Positions 25,489 through 34,564 of a stretch of DNA of 64,000 bases are shown here, in pieces. The position numbers were made by a program, and so were the translations under genes. Position 1 is the stretch's first letter. Every line of letters begins with the position of its first letter. A model generated the notes under the pieces. The model was not told where the DNA came from. It saw only the letters and a program-made list of their open reading frames with translations, and did not search any database. The DNA is from Janthinobacterium agaricidamnosum (GTDB lineage: Bacteria > Pseudomonadota > Gammaproteobacteria > Burkholderiales > Burkholderiaceae_D), in NCBI RefSeq assembly GCF_003667705.1, contig NZ_CP033019.1, positions 992,001 to 1,056,000 on the forward strand. The letters are read 5' to 3'.

Positions 25489-26451
25489 ATGAACACCTTC
25501 AAAGCCTTCAACACCGTCTTGCTCGGTCTGTTGACCGCAGCCTCTGCCTTGAGCGCCAGCGCTGCCTTCGCCGCCCCGGGCGAGATCGCCGTGATCGTCA
25601 AGACGACCAATTCCAACTACTGGCAAAACGTCAGGAAGGGCGCCACGGCCAGCGCCGCCGATGCCAAGGGCTACAGCCTGACCTTCCAGGGGCCTGCCTC
25701 GGAATCGGCCATCGCCGACCAGGTCAGCATGGTGGAAAACGCCGTCACGCGCAAGGTGTCCGGCATCGTGCTGGCCGCGTCGGACCCGGACGCGCTGGTG
25801 CCGGCCCTGAAGAAGGCGTGGGAAGCGAAGATTCCCGTGGTGCTGATCGATTCGCTGGTGGCCGACAGCGGCAAGCGCTATTACCAGTCCTTCCTGTCGA
25901 CCGACAATGAAGCGGCCGGCGAGCAAAGCGCCAAGGCCCTCATTTCGCAGGTCGGCAAGACGGGCAAGATCGCCGTGATGTCGTACGTGGCGGGCGCCGG
26001 TTCCGAGACGGGCAGGGTGGGCGGCTTCAAGCGCTACATCGAAAAGAATTCGCAGCTGCAGATCGTCGGCACGTATTACTCGCAGTCGCAGATGGCCACG
26101 GCGCTGAACCAGACGACCGACGTGCTGGCCTCGAATCCGGACTTGAAGGGCATCTTCGGCGCCAACGAGCCGACGGCCGTGGGCATGGGCCGCGCCATCG
26201 CCCAGGCGGGCAAGGCCGGCAAGGTGATCGCCGTGGGCTTCGACGGCAATGAAGACCTGAAAAACTTCGTCAAGGACGGCACCTTGTATGCAACCGCCGT
26301 GCAGGGTTCGTATTCGATGGGCGCGCTGGGCGTGAAAACCCTCGTCAGCCTGATCGAAGGCAAGAAGGTCGCGCCTTTCGTCAACACGGGCGTGGTGATC
26401 GTCACCAAGGCCAATGTCGATCTGCCGGAAGCGAAGAACGTTTTATATTGA
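25489..26451 (+). CDS. sugar ABC transporter periplasmic binding protein (RbsB type)
   Basis: 320 aa with signal peptide residues 1-28 (cleavage AAFA-APGE). The Peripla_BP_4 fold is clear: IAVIVKTTNSNYWQNV, VSGIVLAASDPDALVPAL, IPVVLIDS and GIFGANEPTAVGMGRA. A GAGG box precedes the chosen ATG. It gives the importer its specificity; context points to L-fucose or L-galactose. Last gene of the run, followed by tandem repeats. Confidence 0.92.
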   Translation: MNTFKAFNTVLLGLLTAASALSASAAFAAPGEIAVIVKTTNSNYWQNVRKGATASAADAKGYSLTFQGPASESAIADQVSMVENAVTRKVSGIVLAASDPDALVPALKKAWEAKIPVVLIDSLVADSGKRYYQSFLSTDNEAAGEQSAKALISQVGKTGKIAVMSYVAGAGSETGRVGGFKRYIEKNSQLQIVGTYYSQSQMATALNQTTDVLASNPDLKGIFGANEPTAVGMGRAIAQAGKAGKVIAVGFDGNEDLKNFVKDGTLYATAVQGSYSMGALGVKTLVSLIEGKKVAPFVNTGVVIVTKANVDLPEAKNVLY

Positions 26452-26518
26452 GCCTCAGCCGATCGTCAGGCGCTGCTTCAATTCCTTGAGCAATCGTGGC
26501 ATGGCGGGACCACGTCGG

Positions 26519-26806
26519 CTTGCTATTTGGTTCGTCGGCTTACGCCGTTCCGGCTAAGCCGACCTACCGGGCCTGCGCGTGCATCGCGTGGAACGTAGGT
26601 CGGCTTGGCGCGCAAGCGCGTAAGCCGACATCGCGCCATGCGCCGCCAGGATCACGTGGGCTTGCTATTTGTTTTGTCGGCTTACGCCGTTCCGGCTAAG
26701 CCGACCTACCCGACCTGCGCATGCATCGTGGCGTAGAGTAGGTCGGCTTAGCGCGCAAGCGCGTAAGCCGACATCGCGCCATGCGCAGCCAGCACCATGT
26801 AGCTTG
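26519..26806. repeat. 142-bp tandem repeat carrying paired REP-like palindromes
   Basis: Two full units start at 26519 and 26661, and a third begins at 26803 (CTTGCTATT), all with a 142-bp period. Each unit holds an inverted pair: 26534-26567 with 26595-26630, and 26676-26709 with 26738-26773, built from GTCGGCTTACGCC and GCGCGTAAGCCGACA type arms. It fills the gap between convergent genes and may end transcription from both sides. No coding sequence is present here. Confidence 0.85.
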
Positions 26807-27751
26807 CTATTCGGCCTTGCGGCGCTCCTGCGCCCGCTGCCATTCGAGGCCCGGGCGGTCGACGCGGAATTGCAGCAAGCGGCCCTGCACCACTTCCGTG
26901 ACGTAGGCCGTGCGGCCATCGGGGCCGCCGAAGGTGATGTTGCTGGGCTTGGCGCCGGGCACGCTGATCTCGCGCAGGATGCGCCCTTGCGGCGACAATT
27001 TCACCACCGTGCCCTTGCCGTAGCGCGTCACGTAAAGGTTGCCGTCGACGTCCACGCGCATGCCGTCCATGCCGAAATCGTCGAACTTGATCAGCAATCG
27101 CTTGCCGCTCAGGCTGCCGTCCACGGCGATGTCGTACATCCAGATATTGCGCTGCACGCTTTCATTCACATACAAAATCTTGCCGTCGGGGCTCACTTCG
27201 ATGCCGTTGGCCGTGCCCATCGTGTCGAGCGCCAGTGTCACCGTGCCATCGGCTGCGATGCGCCATACGCGGCCCGTGTTTTCCTTCCAGTTCGGGTCGC
27301 TCGCATACAGCACGTCGTCGGCCGTGATGGCGATGTCGTTCGGCTGCGTCATGCGCGGCTCGCGCGCGTGGATGGTCAGCGCGCGCGTGGCCGGGTCGAC
27401 CAGGTAAATCGTGTGCTCCATGTAGTCGGCCAAATACATCTGGCCGCGGCTGCCGAAGCGGATGCCGTTGGCGATGCTGGTGCCGGGCAGGGTCAGGTAC
27501 ACCTCACCAGCGCCGCCGGGGCTGACCTTGCCGATGGTCTGCTGGCGCGCAAAGTTGACGGCATAGATATTGCCATCCGCATCCACGGCCGGGCCTTCGA
27601 TGCCCTTGGTAAAGGAATGCGCGGGCGTGAAAGTGGTGGCGAGGAACAGTGCCTCGTGCGCGGGCTGGCTGGCGCAGGCGGACAGGCTGGCCAGCGCTGC
27701 GGCCAGCACGGCGGCGCGCAGCGACGGCAGGACGGTTCGAAAATCGGGCAT
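26807..27751 (-). CDS. SMP-30/gluconolactonase-like lipoprotein
   Basis: 314 aa. A lipoprotein signal ends in LASLSAC, with Cys26 as the lipid site. The body is a six-bladed propeller: repeated DG-rich blades (GPAVDADGNIYAVNF, GIRFGSRGQMYLADY, PNDIAITADDVLYASD, GIEVSPDGKILYVNE, GMRVDVDGNLYVTRYG, SNITFGGPDGRTAYVTE) with Asn/Asp metal ligands. Periplasmic lactonase or sugar-binding role. It converges on the fucose cluster, so a link to sugar use is possible but unproven. Confidence 0.85.
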   Translation of the reverse strand: MPDFRTVLPSLRAAVLAAALASLSACASQPAHEALFLATTFTPAHSFTKGIEGPAVDADGNIYAVNFARQQTIGKVSPGGAGEVYLTLPGTSIANGIRFGSRGQMYLADYMEHTIYLVDPATRALTIHAREPRMTQPNDIAITADDVLYASDPNWKENTGRVWRIAADGTVTLALDTMGTANGIEVSPDGKILYVNESVQRNIWMYDIAVDGSLSGKRLLIKFDDFGMDGMRVDVDGNLYVTRYGKGTVVKLSPQGRILREISVPGAKPSNITFGGPDGRTAYVTEVVQGRLLQFRVDRPGLEWQRAQERRKAE

Positions 27752-27814
27752 CAAGGTTCTCTATATGGCAAGGGTGGCGTATGTTACCCGACGCGCGCCA
27801 GGCGGGGCGCCAGT

Positions 27815-28057
27815 CTATGCCGCCACGACGACGAGGTCGGGGAAATTGTCCTGCCAGCCATCCCATGCATCTTGCAGGTGCGCGTGCATGCCGGCCCGGT
27901 CTTGCGCCTGATCAAAGGTGTCCGCGCTGGCCAGCAGAAAATGGGCAATGGCGCGCAAGGTGGCCGGGTCGGCCTGGATGGTCACGTCGGAACAGGGCAG
28001 GGGCCGTTCTGCGGCCTCGTCCTGCAGATAACAGTGCAGCGATAAATGTGTGCTCAT
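27815..28057 (-). CDS. small hypothetical protein, possible immunity-type fold
   Basis: 80 aa, acidic and soluble. DVTIQADPATLRAIAHFLLASADTFD resembles small immunity proteins of the Imm32 type, a weak resemblance only. The start overlaps the stop of the upstream gene by 4 bp (ATGA), so the two are made together. No catalytic motif. Confidence 0.5.
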   Translation of the reverse strand: MSTHLSLHCYLQDEAAERPLPCSDVTIQADPATLRAIAHFLLASADTFDQAQDRAGMHAHLQDAWDGWQDNFPDLVVVAA

Positions 28058-28812
28058 GAGCTTCGGTGGCTGATGTAGGCGCCCAGCATGGCGTGTGCGT
28101 TCAGTGCGGCGCGGGCCGCTTCCAGTTCTCCGGGCTGCAGGTACCAGAAGATCCAGCCGGCATGGTCTTCGCAGCGGCCATGAGCTTGCATCGCAGCGCG
28201 CAGCGCTTGCCGGCGCCCGGGCGGCAGCGCATCCAGCCTGGCTGGCGTGAAACCGTTGATGGGATAGACATCGCGCAGGTGCGCATCTTGCAACCCGCGC
28301 CGCTTGATGGCGGCCCAGTTATTTGCGGGGCAAGGCGTGCCAAAGGTCATCGGGTGGGCCTCGTCGACCTGCCGGTAGCCGAGTGCGTAACCGGTGCCAT
28401 AGCCCTGCGTTTCAGCGTAGCAGTACAGATACTCGCAATGGTCAAACAGGCCGGGTATGGCCCGCGCACCGTCGAACAGCGGCGCCAGCGCAAGCTTGCT
28501 GGCGCGGATGGACAGAACCAGCTCCGAGCCCGATGAATACATGGCTTGCGCGTCGCAGTTGACGGCCTCGTCAGCTTCGTCGGGCGGCACGATACGCGGC
28601 GAAAGCAGGCCGATGCCGTTGGTCTCTGGCGCGAACAGCATCTTCTCGTAATTGCGCTGTGAGTACTTGACGATCTTGCCGCGCTTGTTGCCGTAGCGCT
28701 CGACGGATTCGCCGATGTGCTCGAACCAGGCGAACAACTGCGCGCTGGTCGTGGCGGGAATAAAGGGGCTATTTTTCTTGAATTCGCCTACGAGGAAGTG
28801 ATATTGGTCCAT
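28054..28812 (-). CDS. hypothetical protein, 252 aa, partner of the 80-aa protein
   Basis: Not recognised with confidence. Soluble, no signal peptide. The central region is rich in Tyr/Gly (EYLYCYAETQGYGTGYALGY), and HLRDVYPINGFTPARL followed by a C-terminal helix ending LGAYISHRS resembles immunity proteins of polymorphic toxin systems, in which a DVYPxNxL strand occurs. Coupled by ATGA to the small downstream gene. No toxin gene is adjacent, so this could be an orphan immunity pair. Confidence 0.55.
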   Translation of the reverse strand: MDQYHFLVGEFKKNSPFIPATTSAQLFAWFEHIGESVERYGNKRGKIVKYSQRNYEKMLFAPETNGIGLLSPRIVPPDEADEAVNCDAQAMYSSGSELVLSIRASKLALAPLFDGARAIPGLFDHCEYLYCYAETQGYGTGYALGYRQVDEAHPMTFGTPCPANNWAAIKRRGLQDAHLRDVYPINGFTPARLDALPPGRRQALRAAMQAHGRCEDHAGWIFWYLQPGELEAARAALNAHAMLGAYISHRSS

Positions 28813-29061
28813 ATGTCGTTATTAGGAATGGGCAACGCGCATGATGCCATGCGCGGGCACATGGCGCTAGCGTGTACACCGTAGCGATGGCGCCGGACGG
28901 GTGGGAGAGAAAAAGATGCACGACAGGACGGCGCAATGGCTGGCTTGAGGCGTATGATGGAAATACGGATGTGGTTGCCGCAAGGCAGTGCGACGGACAT
29001 GGGGCGCACATCTTGCAGGTTTTTTTCGTGTTTTTGGCAGCAATGACAACGAGGAGACATC

Positions 29062-29304
29062 ATGGACAAACCCGAATTCATCCTGGCCGCGAAAGCCATG
29101 GAAACGCTGGAGATGTATCAGACCTTCTACGGCCATTCGCAGGAATACCAGGCGCACCAGCAGGAAGTGCTGAAACTGCTGCGCCACAAGGGCGCATCGC
29201 TGCTGGTGTCGGAACATGGCCCGGCGAAGTTCCTGCTGGCCTTTGCCGATGCGCTGGAAGCGGCCAGCTTGCCGGGCGAGTATGTGCCGCTCAGCCGCAG
29301 GTGA
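29062..29304 (+). CDS. small hypothetical protein, 80 aa
   Basis: Helical, charged and soluble: EFILAAKAMETLEMYQTFYG then HQQEVLKLLRHKGASLLVSEHG. GAGGAG lies 6 nt before the ATG, strong support for translation. No family recognised. It stands alone between unrelated genes, with about 250 bp of unexplained sequence upstream. Confidence 0.55.
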   Translation: MDKPEFILAAKAMETLEMYQTFYGHSQEYQAHQQEVLKLLRHKGASLLVSEHGPAKFLLAFADALEAASLPGEYVPLSRR

Positions 29305-29349
29305 GGCGAGCCTGTCCCGGTGGGATGCCGCTTTCTGCCGGGATAGTCC

Positions 29350-30504
29350 CTAGCCGCCGTTCCCTCTGTCATTCAGCGCCACCCTGGGCAGGCGCACGGT
29401 AAATACCGTGCCGGATTCCAGGCTCGACTCGGCGCCGATGGTGCCGCCGTGTGCGCTGGCGATTTCACGCGCGATAAACAGACCCAGGCCGATACTGGTG
29501 GCGTTGGGTGCCTTGTGATCGTCGGAAATGGCCAGCTGCACCAGGGGATCGAAAATGCTCTTCAGCGAGCTTTCCGGGATCTGGCGGCCGAAATTTTTCA
29601 CCTGCACCACGGCCGTATCGGCATCGCCGCAGGCCGTGATGGTCACCGGCTGGTCGTCGGTGCGATATTGCGCGGCATTATTGAGCAAATTGGAAAACAG
29701 CTGGGCCAGGCGGGCCGCATCGAAGTCGCCGATCATCTCGCCCGTGGTGCTCAGCTCGAATTTGCACTGCGGGTGGGCGGCCGAGGCATCTTCGACGGCC
29801 GTCTTGCAGATTTCCCCCAGATCGCCCAAGGTGGGTGAAATGGGCATGCGTCCCCCCAGCTGTGTCCTGGCGAATTCCAGCAGATCGTTCACCATGGTTG
29901 TCATGGTCGCTGCGCTGCGGGCGACCCGCGCACCGATCTGTACCGTGGAAGACGAGCTCGCGCTTGGCCTGCTCAGCAGCGCACCGGCCATCGTCATCGT
30001 GCTCAGCGGACTGCGCAGATCGTGGCTGAGGATGGCGAGAAAGGTATTGCGGGTCCGGTCGCTCTGCTGCGAATAGCGTATGGCCGATTCCTGCAGCGCC
30101 TGGTCTATCGCTTCATTGAAGCGCAAGATGTCTTGCGTCGCCGTTTTCGTCGTCACCGATACCTGTGCCATCCACAGGCGCAGGACGCTGGCCCGCATCG
30201 CGCGAAATTCCGCCGTCAGCTGCGGCAGCGTGAAGCCGATCTGCTGGCGCAGCGAGCCATGCGTGGCGGCTGCCGTCTCCTTGCCCGTGATTTCCGACAC
30301 GCCCGTGGTCGATTTCTTTTTTCGCTGCGCCGCGCTTTCGATGACATCCATGTCGCGCACGATGGTTTCCAGCATCTGTTTCGCATGATCGCGCAATTCG
30401 GCCTTCGAAATGGCATTGCCCGGAATAGGAAGCGACCTGGCGAAAAGTTCCCACTCTTCCAGGATCGGCTCCAGATGGCCGGTAATAAAGCGCGATAATT
30501 TCAC
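29350..30504 (-). CDS. soluble sensor histidine kinase with RsbRD-like N-terminus
   Basis: 384 aa from a GTG start. The helical N-terminal domain (residues 1-130; ITGHLEPILEEWELFARSL, then LRDHAKQMLETIVRDM) resembles the RsbRD_N globin-like sensor. HisKA carries His161 in ILSHDLRSPLS. HATPase_c has N-box LFSNLLNNAAQYR and G-boxes including GLGLFIAREI. No membrane segment and no adjacent response regulator, so the partner is elsewhere. The ligand is unknown. Confidence 0.87.
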   Translation of the reverse strand: MKLSRFITGHLEPILEEWELFARSLPIPGNAISKAELRDHAKQMLETIVRDMDVIESAAQRKKKSTTGVSEITGKETAAATHGSLRQQIGFTLPQLTAEFRAMRASVLRLWMAQVSVTTKTATQDILRFNEAIDQALQESAIRYSQQSDRTRNTFLAILSHDLRSPLSTMTMAGALLSRPSASSSSTVQIGARVARSAATMTTMVNDLLEFARTQLGGRMPISPTLGDLGEICKTAVEDASAAHPQCKFELSTTGEMIGDFDAARLAQLFSNLLNNAAQYRTDDQPVTITACGDADTAVVQVKNFGRQIPESSLKSIFDPLVQLAISDDHKAPNATSIGLGLFIAREIASAHGGTIGAESSLESGTVFTVRLPRVALNDRGNGG

Positions 30505-30685
30505 TGTGGACCGATGCGTTGATGGAAGAGGAGTCAGTGTACGCTGTTGCGGTGAGGGATGGGGGATCGGGTTCTGCTCCGGGTGCCGTATGCAGGCAGA
30601 GTCGCTCAGGCAGAAGCATCCGGCAGGCTGTGCGCCGGCAGAATGAGGCGGCCTCTGGTTTTAACGGTGCTGGACGGCGTCGAGG

Positions 30686-31069
30686 CTAGCAGATCGCTCC
30701 ATACATCCCTTTTCCCGTACGTAAATCGAGTCCGAAATAGCATGCGTATCCCGCCTCTTTTGTATGAACGCAGCTAATGTCCCCCCTGCGCCGCTCCCGG
30801 TAGTACGCCGAGGAGCTGCATGCCTGTTCCTGTTTCACATCGGGGCCGAGCTGGGCAAACAGTTCCCGTGCCAATTCCCCTTTGACCATGATTGCCACTT
30901 TCCGGTCGTTTCGCGTGGGCGGCAGCATTTCGGACAGCGTTCCACCATAGATCTGATAGTCACCCCGCAAGGGTCGTGGTTCACCAGTCCATGCTGGCGG
31001 CTTGTCCGCGGCCTGGGAAGGTAAGAATACAGCGAGCGCCATGGCGCAGCATGCAAGCCGAGTATGCAT
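30686..31069 (-). CDS. exported Cys-rich protein, putative immunity to effector A
   Basis: 127 aa with signal peptide (MHTRLACCAMALAVFLPSQA-A). The mature protein has the block shared with three paralogues in this window: YQIYGGTLSEMLPPTRNDRK, a GPD motif, paired Cys (CSSSAYYRERR, ISCVH) and the ending CYFGLDLRTGKGMYGAIC. Its ATG shares a base with the effector stop (TGATG), so the two are co-translated. Export of the small partner fits periplasmic neutralisation of a murein hydrolase. Role inferred. Confidence 0.7.
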   Translation of the reverse strand: MHTRLACCAMALAVFLPSQAADKPPAWTGEPRPLRGDYQIYGGTLSEMLPPTRNDRKVAIMVKGELARELFAQLGPDVKQEQACSSSAYYRERRRGDISCVHTKEAGYACYFGLDLRTGKGMYGAIC

Positions 31070-31578
31070 CAGTACTCTCTGATTTCAATGTGAAGATGGT
31101 CGTCGTGCCCTTGCAGAGATCGGACGCGTCCACCGGCGATCGTCTTTTGCACCTCGCCATCGTTAAAGAAGACCTTGGTGACCATGGGATGTTGCAGAAA
31201 CAGGCGTATCAATTTGATGGTGGCGTTCCGGTCATACACGTCATCAAAGCGCGACACGCGTGCGGACTGGCCTTCCATCTTGTCCTTCCGCATGGGGCGT
31301 ATGTCCATTTCAAGGCCTTTTCTGTGGCTGACATGCTTGTCGTACCCTAACCCTTCCGCGATACTGATATTTCCGATGCCAAATTTCCGATCATCAATTG
31401 CCTGCCATTCACGTTCGATGTAAAAGATCAGGGATAGCAAGTTGGGGTGCGCATATTGGGCCATATGGCCGGAATGTGGTATCCGCTGCAGATTGCCATA
31501 GACGTAATATCCCGCACCTTCCGGAGCCTGGGGCAGGATGAAAAAACCGCGCTTGTCCCTGGGTTGAACTTCAAGCAT
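31069..31578 (-). CDS. leaderless MepA-like LAS metallopeptidase, putative effector A
   Basis: 169 aa, no signal peptide. The motif H85-RKGLEM-D92, with His and Asp seven apart, and the C-terminal HDDHLH (His161, His163) match the zinc ligands of penicillin-insensitive murein endopeptidases such as MepA. The N-terminal block MLEVQPRDKRGFFILPQ and GYYVYG is shared by three paralogues. GGAG lies 6 nt before this ATG; the same start is consistent in all copies. Murein cross-link cleavage in a target cell is inferred; no secretion genes are in the window. Confidence 0.72.
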   Translation of the reverse strand: MLEVQPRDKRGFFILPQAPEGAGYYVYGNLQRIPHSGHMAQYAHPNLLSLIFYIEREWQAIDDRKFGIGNISIAEGLGYDKHVSHRKGLEMDIRPMRKDKMEGQSARVSRFDDVYDRNATIKLIRLFLQHPMVTKVFFNDGEVQKTIAGGRVRSLQGHDDHLHIEIREY

Positions 31579-31820
31579 GGTCGACTCCGCTAGGCGCAAC
31601 GGTGGGGGAGTTGGCATTGTTTCGCATTCCATTTCATCTGGAGTTGCGCTACAGCAAACAATTGCAAACTGGAATAGCACTCTCCGATGCCATGGCCGAG
31701 GGGAGACGTGGCCCAGCAAGTGTCATGGTGACTTTTTTATATCATGTTTGTTACCAAGTGTGAGTATGTCGCTGCCTATTTCGTGCACACTTTGCCGGAT
31801 ATCAAACCGGGAGTGTATCC

Positions 31821-33422
31821 ATGACCAGGTCACGCAGCTTGCCGCCACGATTGCTGGGAGCGGGCTTCCGGGGATTTTCCTTGCTGCCGCTGGCGATCTC
31901 ATTTGTCGTGCTCGTATGCCTGTCGCTCCTGGCGACGCAGTTATGGATGACCTTGCGTGCGCGCGAGGTGCAATTGAATGAAGCGGGCCGTGAAAGCGCC
32001 AACCTGGCGCAATCTGTTGCCCAGCATGCCTATGACACCATCAAGGAGGCCGATACGGTGCTGGTCGGTCTGGTGGAGCGGCTGGAGGCGGACGGTGTCT
32101 CCGACCTTGAACTGGCCCGTCTCCATAAATTGCTGGTCACCCGCGTAGCCGAGCTGCGGCAGCTGCACGGCATCTTCGTCTATGCCAGGGATGGCAGCTG
32201 GCTCGTGAACTCTCAGAAAACCTTGTTGAGTAATCTGAATAATTCCGATCGAGATTATTTCAACTACCATCGAACGCATGATGATCGGGGGCCTTATGTC
32301 GGCCCGCCCGTGCGCAGCAAATCGACGGGGGACTGGATAGTCACGGTATCGCGGCGTATCAATTTGCCTGACGGCAGCTTTGGCGGCGTGGCGCTGGCGA
32401 CCATCGATATGCATTATTTCAGGCAGTTTTACGAACGTTTTTCAATAGGAGAAAAAGGCGCCATTTTCATCGCGAATGGAAAAGGCATTCTTTTATTGCG
32501 CAGGCCGTTCGATGAGAGTTTGCTGGGGCGCGATCTTTCGCAGTTTCCCTTATTTCATGATTATTTACCGAAAAGTCCCGTAGGCACGGCCGTGATCAAG
32601 TCGCGGGTCGATGGCGTGACGCGCATCAACAGCTATCGAAGAGTCGAAGAATATCCGCTGGTGGTCTCTGCCGCATTGTCACAGGATGAAGTCCTCGCTG
32701 CATGGCGCCTCGATACCGTGATACAAAACGCCGTGGGCGGGGTGCTGGTATTGCTGATCGCGTTTATCGGATACCGCGTGGTGCGGCTGATCGATTTGCG
32801 GGTGAAAAGCGAGGCGGGACTGCTTGAAGCGCGCAACGAGCTGGAATTGATCAATGAAACCCTGGCCCGTCTTGCCAATCAGGATGGGTTGACGGGGCTG
32901 GCGAACCGGCGCCACTTCGACCAGTCGCTGCTTGCCGAGTTCAGCCGTGCGCAGCGTGAAAATAGCTCACTTGGACTGGTGTTGATCGATGTCGACTTCT
33001 TCAAGCAATACAACGATATCTATGGCCATGTGGCCGGCGACGAGTGCCTGAGAAAACTCGGCAAGGTGGTGGCTTACAGCATGCGCCGGCCGGGCGACCT
33101 TGCGGCGCGCTATGGCGGCGAGGAAATGGTCATTTTATTGCCGGGGACGGATTTGCCCGGTGCCTTGACGGTGGCGGAAGACGTCCGCCAGGCCGTGCAA
33201 TCGCTGGGAATCGAGCATCGTGGCAATCCTCTTGGCGTGGTGACGGCCAGCGTCGGTGTGGCGGCGTTGATGCCGACGTACCTGAAAAACCAGGCGGTCG
33301 AGCTGGTTGAACTCGCGGATAAGGCACTGTACAAGGCCAAGGCAGCGGGGAGAAACCGGGTCTGCCATGCGTCAGCTTGCGATCATGCCGATCAGGCTGC
33401 GACGGCTTTGGCGTTTCGATAG
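31821..33422 (+). CDS. membrane diguanylate cyclase with Cache sensor domain
   Basis: 533 aa. A first membrane helix (about 22-45) is followed by a periplasmic dCache-like region (YVGPPVRSKSTGDWIVTVSRRI) and a second helix (about 300-325). A coiled linker leads to a GGDEF domain with DGLTGLANRRHFD and the active motif RYGGEEMVILLPG near residue 432. It makes cyclic di-GMP in response to a periplasmic ligand. GGGAG precedes the ATG. It separates modules A and B of the effector family. Confidence 0.92.
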   Translation: MTRSRSLPPRLLGAGFRGFSLLPLAISFVVLVCLSLLATQLWMTLRAREVQLNEAGRESANLAQSVAQHAYDTIKEADTVLVGLVERLEADGVSDLELARLHKLLVTRVAELRQLHGIFVYARDGSWLVNSQKTLLSNLNNSDRDYFNYHRTHDDRGPYVGPPVRSKSTGDWIVTVSRRINLPDGSFGGVALATIDMHYFRQFYERFSIGEKGAIFIANGKGILLLRRPFDESLLGRDLSQFPLFHDYLPKSPVGTAVIKSRVDGVTRINSYRRVEEYPLVVSAALSQDEVLAAWRLDTVIQNAVGGVLVLLIAFIGYRVVRLIDLRVKSEAGLLEARNELELINETLARLANQDGLTGLANRRHFDQSLLAEFSRAQRENSSLGLVLIDVDFFKQYNDIYGHVAGDECLRKLGKVVAYSMRRPGDLAARYGGEEMVILLPGTDLPGALTVAEDVRQAVQSLGIEHRGNPLGVVTASVGVAALMPTYLKNQAVELVELADKALYKAKAAGRNRVCHASACDHADQAATALAFR

Positions 33423-33467
33423 CCATTGTTGAAGGCTGATGGCGCTGCGTCGGGTTTGCCCTGAGCC

Positions 33468-33541
33468 GCGCGTACGCCAGCCTTGTCCATGTACAATCGG
33501 CAACATCCAGATCGACGTTTCCGCCTCTTCATTCTGGAGTA
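33468..33541. repeat. left copy of 74-bp direct repeat flanking module B
   Basis: About 89 percent identical to 34565-34638 by eye, including an unbroken TCCATGTACAATCGGCAACA core. The right copy is the upstream region of the membrane protein gene; the left copy lies just past the immunity gene of module B. The pair brackets module B exactly. Confidence 0.75.
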
Positions 33542-33605
33542 CGCTTGCAGGGACTGGAAGTCGTGCAGGATTGGCTGGGCTAAGGCTCAGGTCACCCCAC
33601 GCGAT

Positions 33606-33974
33606 CTAGCAAATCGATCCAGCAATGCTTTTGCCACTGCGCAAGTTAAAGCCGAAGTGACACCTATAGCCGTCATGATCCCGGAGACAGGAAACATTTT
33701 CCTTGTCGCGCTGCCGATAGCCTTTCTCCAAACTGCAGCGCTCTTTCGAATCCGGAGCCATCGAGTCAAACATGTCCCTGGCAACGGCCCCCGTGACCAC
33801 GAAAGAAATCTTGCGGTCATGCGGTGTGGGCGGCTGTTGCTCGCCCAAGGTATTCGAATAAATCAGATAAGCCCCTTTGAACTGTTTGTATTCGCCCCAG
33901 TCGCTGCTGCCGCCTGCATAGGCCAGCGAGAATACGGTGATGGCGCCGAAGGCCACAGCCCACAGTTTTTTCAT
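33606..33974 (-). CDS. exported Cys-containing protein, putative immunity B
   Basis: 122 aa with signal peptide (MKKLWAVAFGAITVFSLAYA-G). It shares with the other paralogues YLIYSNTLGEQQPPTPHDRK, a DMFDSMAPDSKERC block, YRQRDKENVSC and the ending CHFGFNLRSGKSIAGSIC. It starts 4 bp inside the end of the frameshifted effector B. It appears intact although its partner is broken, which is common for retained immunity genes. Confidence 0.7.
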   Translation of the reverse strand: MKKLWAVAFGAITVFSLAYAGGSSDWGEYKQFKGAYLIYSNTLGEQQPPTPHDRKISFVVTGAVARDMFDSMAPDSKERCSLEKGYRQRDKENVSCLRDHDGYRCHFGFNLRSGKSIAGSIC

Positions 33975-34443
33975 ATCAGGCAGGCTCTCAGTTCCAGATG
34001 GAAATGATGGTCGTGATTTTTGAATGGTGTCACGAATGGAATGCCGGTATCGTTAAACAGCACCCTGCGCACACTGGCATGGGCCCGAAAAAGTGCGATG
34101 AGCTTTGCCGTCGCGGCTTGATCGTAGTCTTTGTCGTACCAATAAACAGGGAGTTGAAGGCCGTCCCTGCGCAGTGGACGAATGTCTACCTCCAGGCCGG
34201 ATTTGTGCGTTGAGTGTTCCCCGTAGGCGGTGCCGTTAGCCAGACTGATGTTGCCAATCCCGAATTGCCGGTCATCGATTGCTTGCCATTCGCGTTCCAC
34301 ATACGGGAGCGCCATCATCATGTTTGGATGCGCGTACTGGCCCGCGCCCCTGCCCGGGTGCCATAGACGTAATACCCTGCGTCTTCCGGAGCCTGGGGCA
34401 GGATGAAAAACCCGCGCTTGTCTCTGGGGTGAACTTCAAGCAT
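33971..34443 (-). pseudogene. frameshifted MepA-like effector B
   Basis: The N-terminal part (MLEVHPRDKRGFFILPQ to GYYVYGT) is in one frame and the remainder (QYAHPN, then HKSGLEVDIRPLRRD and HDHHFHLEL) in another. Aligned with effector C, one base is missing in the ACCCGGGCAGGGG stretch near 34354-34366. Restoring one C gives an uninterrupted reading. All zinc-ligand motifs survive, so the lesion may be recent or a sequencing error. Confidence 0.7.
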
Positions 34444-34564
34444 GCTCGACTCCGCTAGGCGCAACGGTGGTGGAGTTGGTATTGTTTCGCATTTCTTTCC
34501 GCCTGGAATTGCGGGATCGCAAACAATGGCAAGCCGGAGCCGGGTTTGTCCCTTGCTCTCGGCG

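Noticed and set aside
31579..31719. N-terminal extension of effector A to an upstream start
   Set aside because: GGAG and the conserved block both fit the later ATG in copies A, B and C; the homologous upstream DNA of copy B lacks the equivalent Met.
33483..34007. 174-residue plus-strand frame across immunity B
   Set aside because: Runs antisense to a gene with a clear signal peptide and family motifs.
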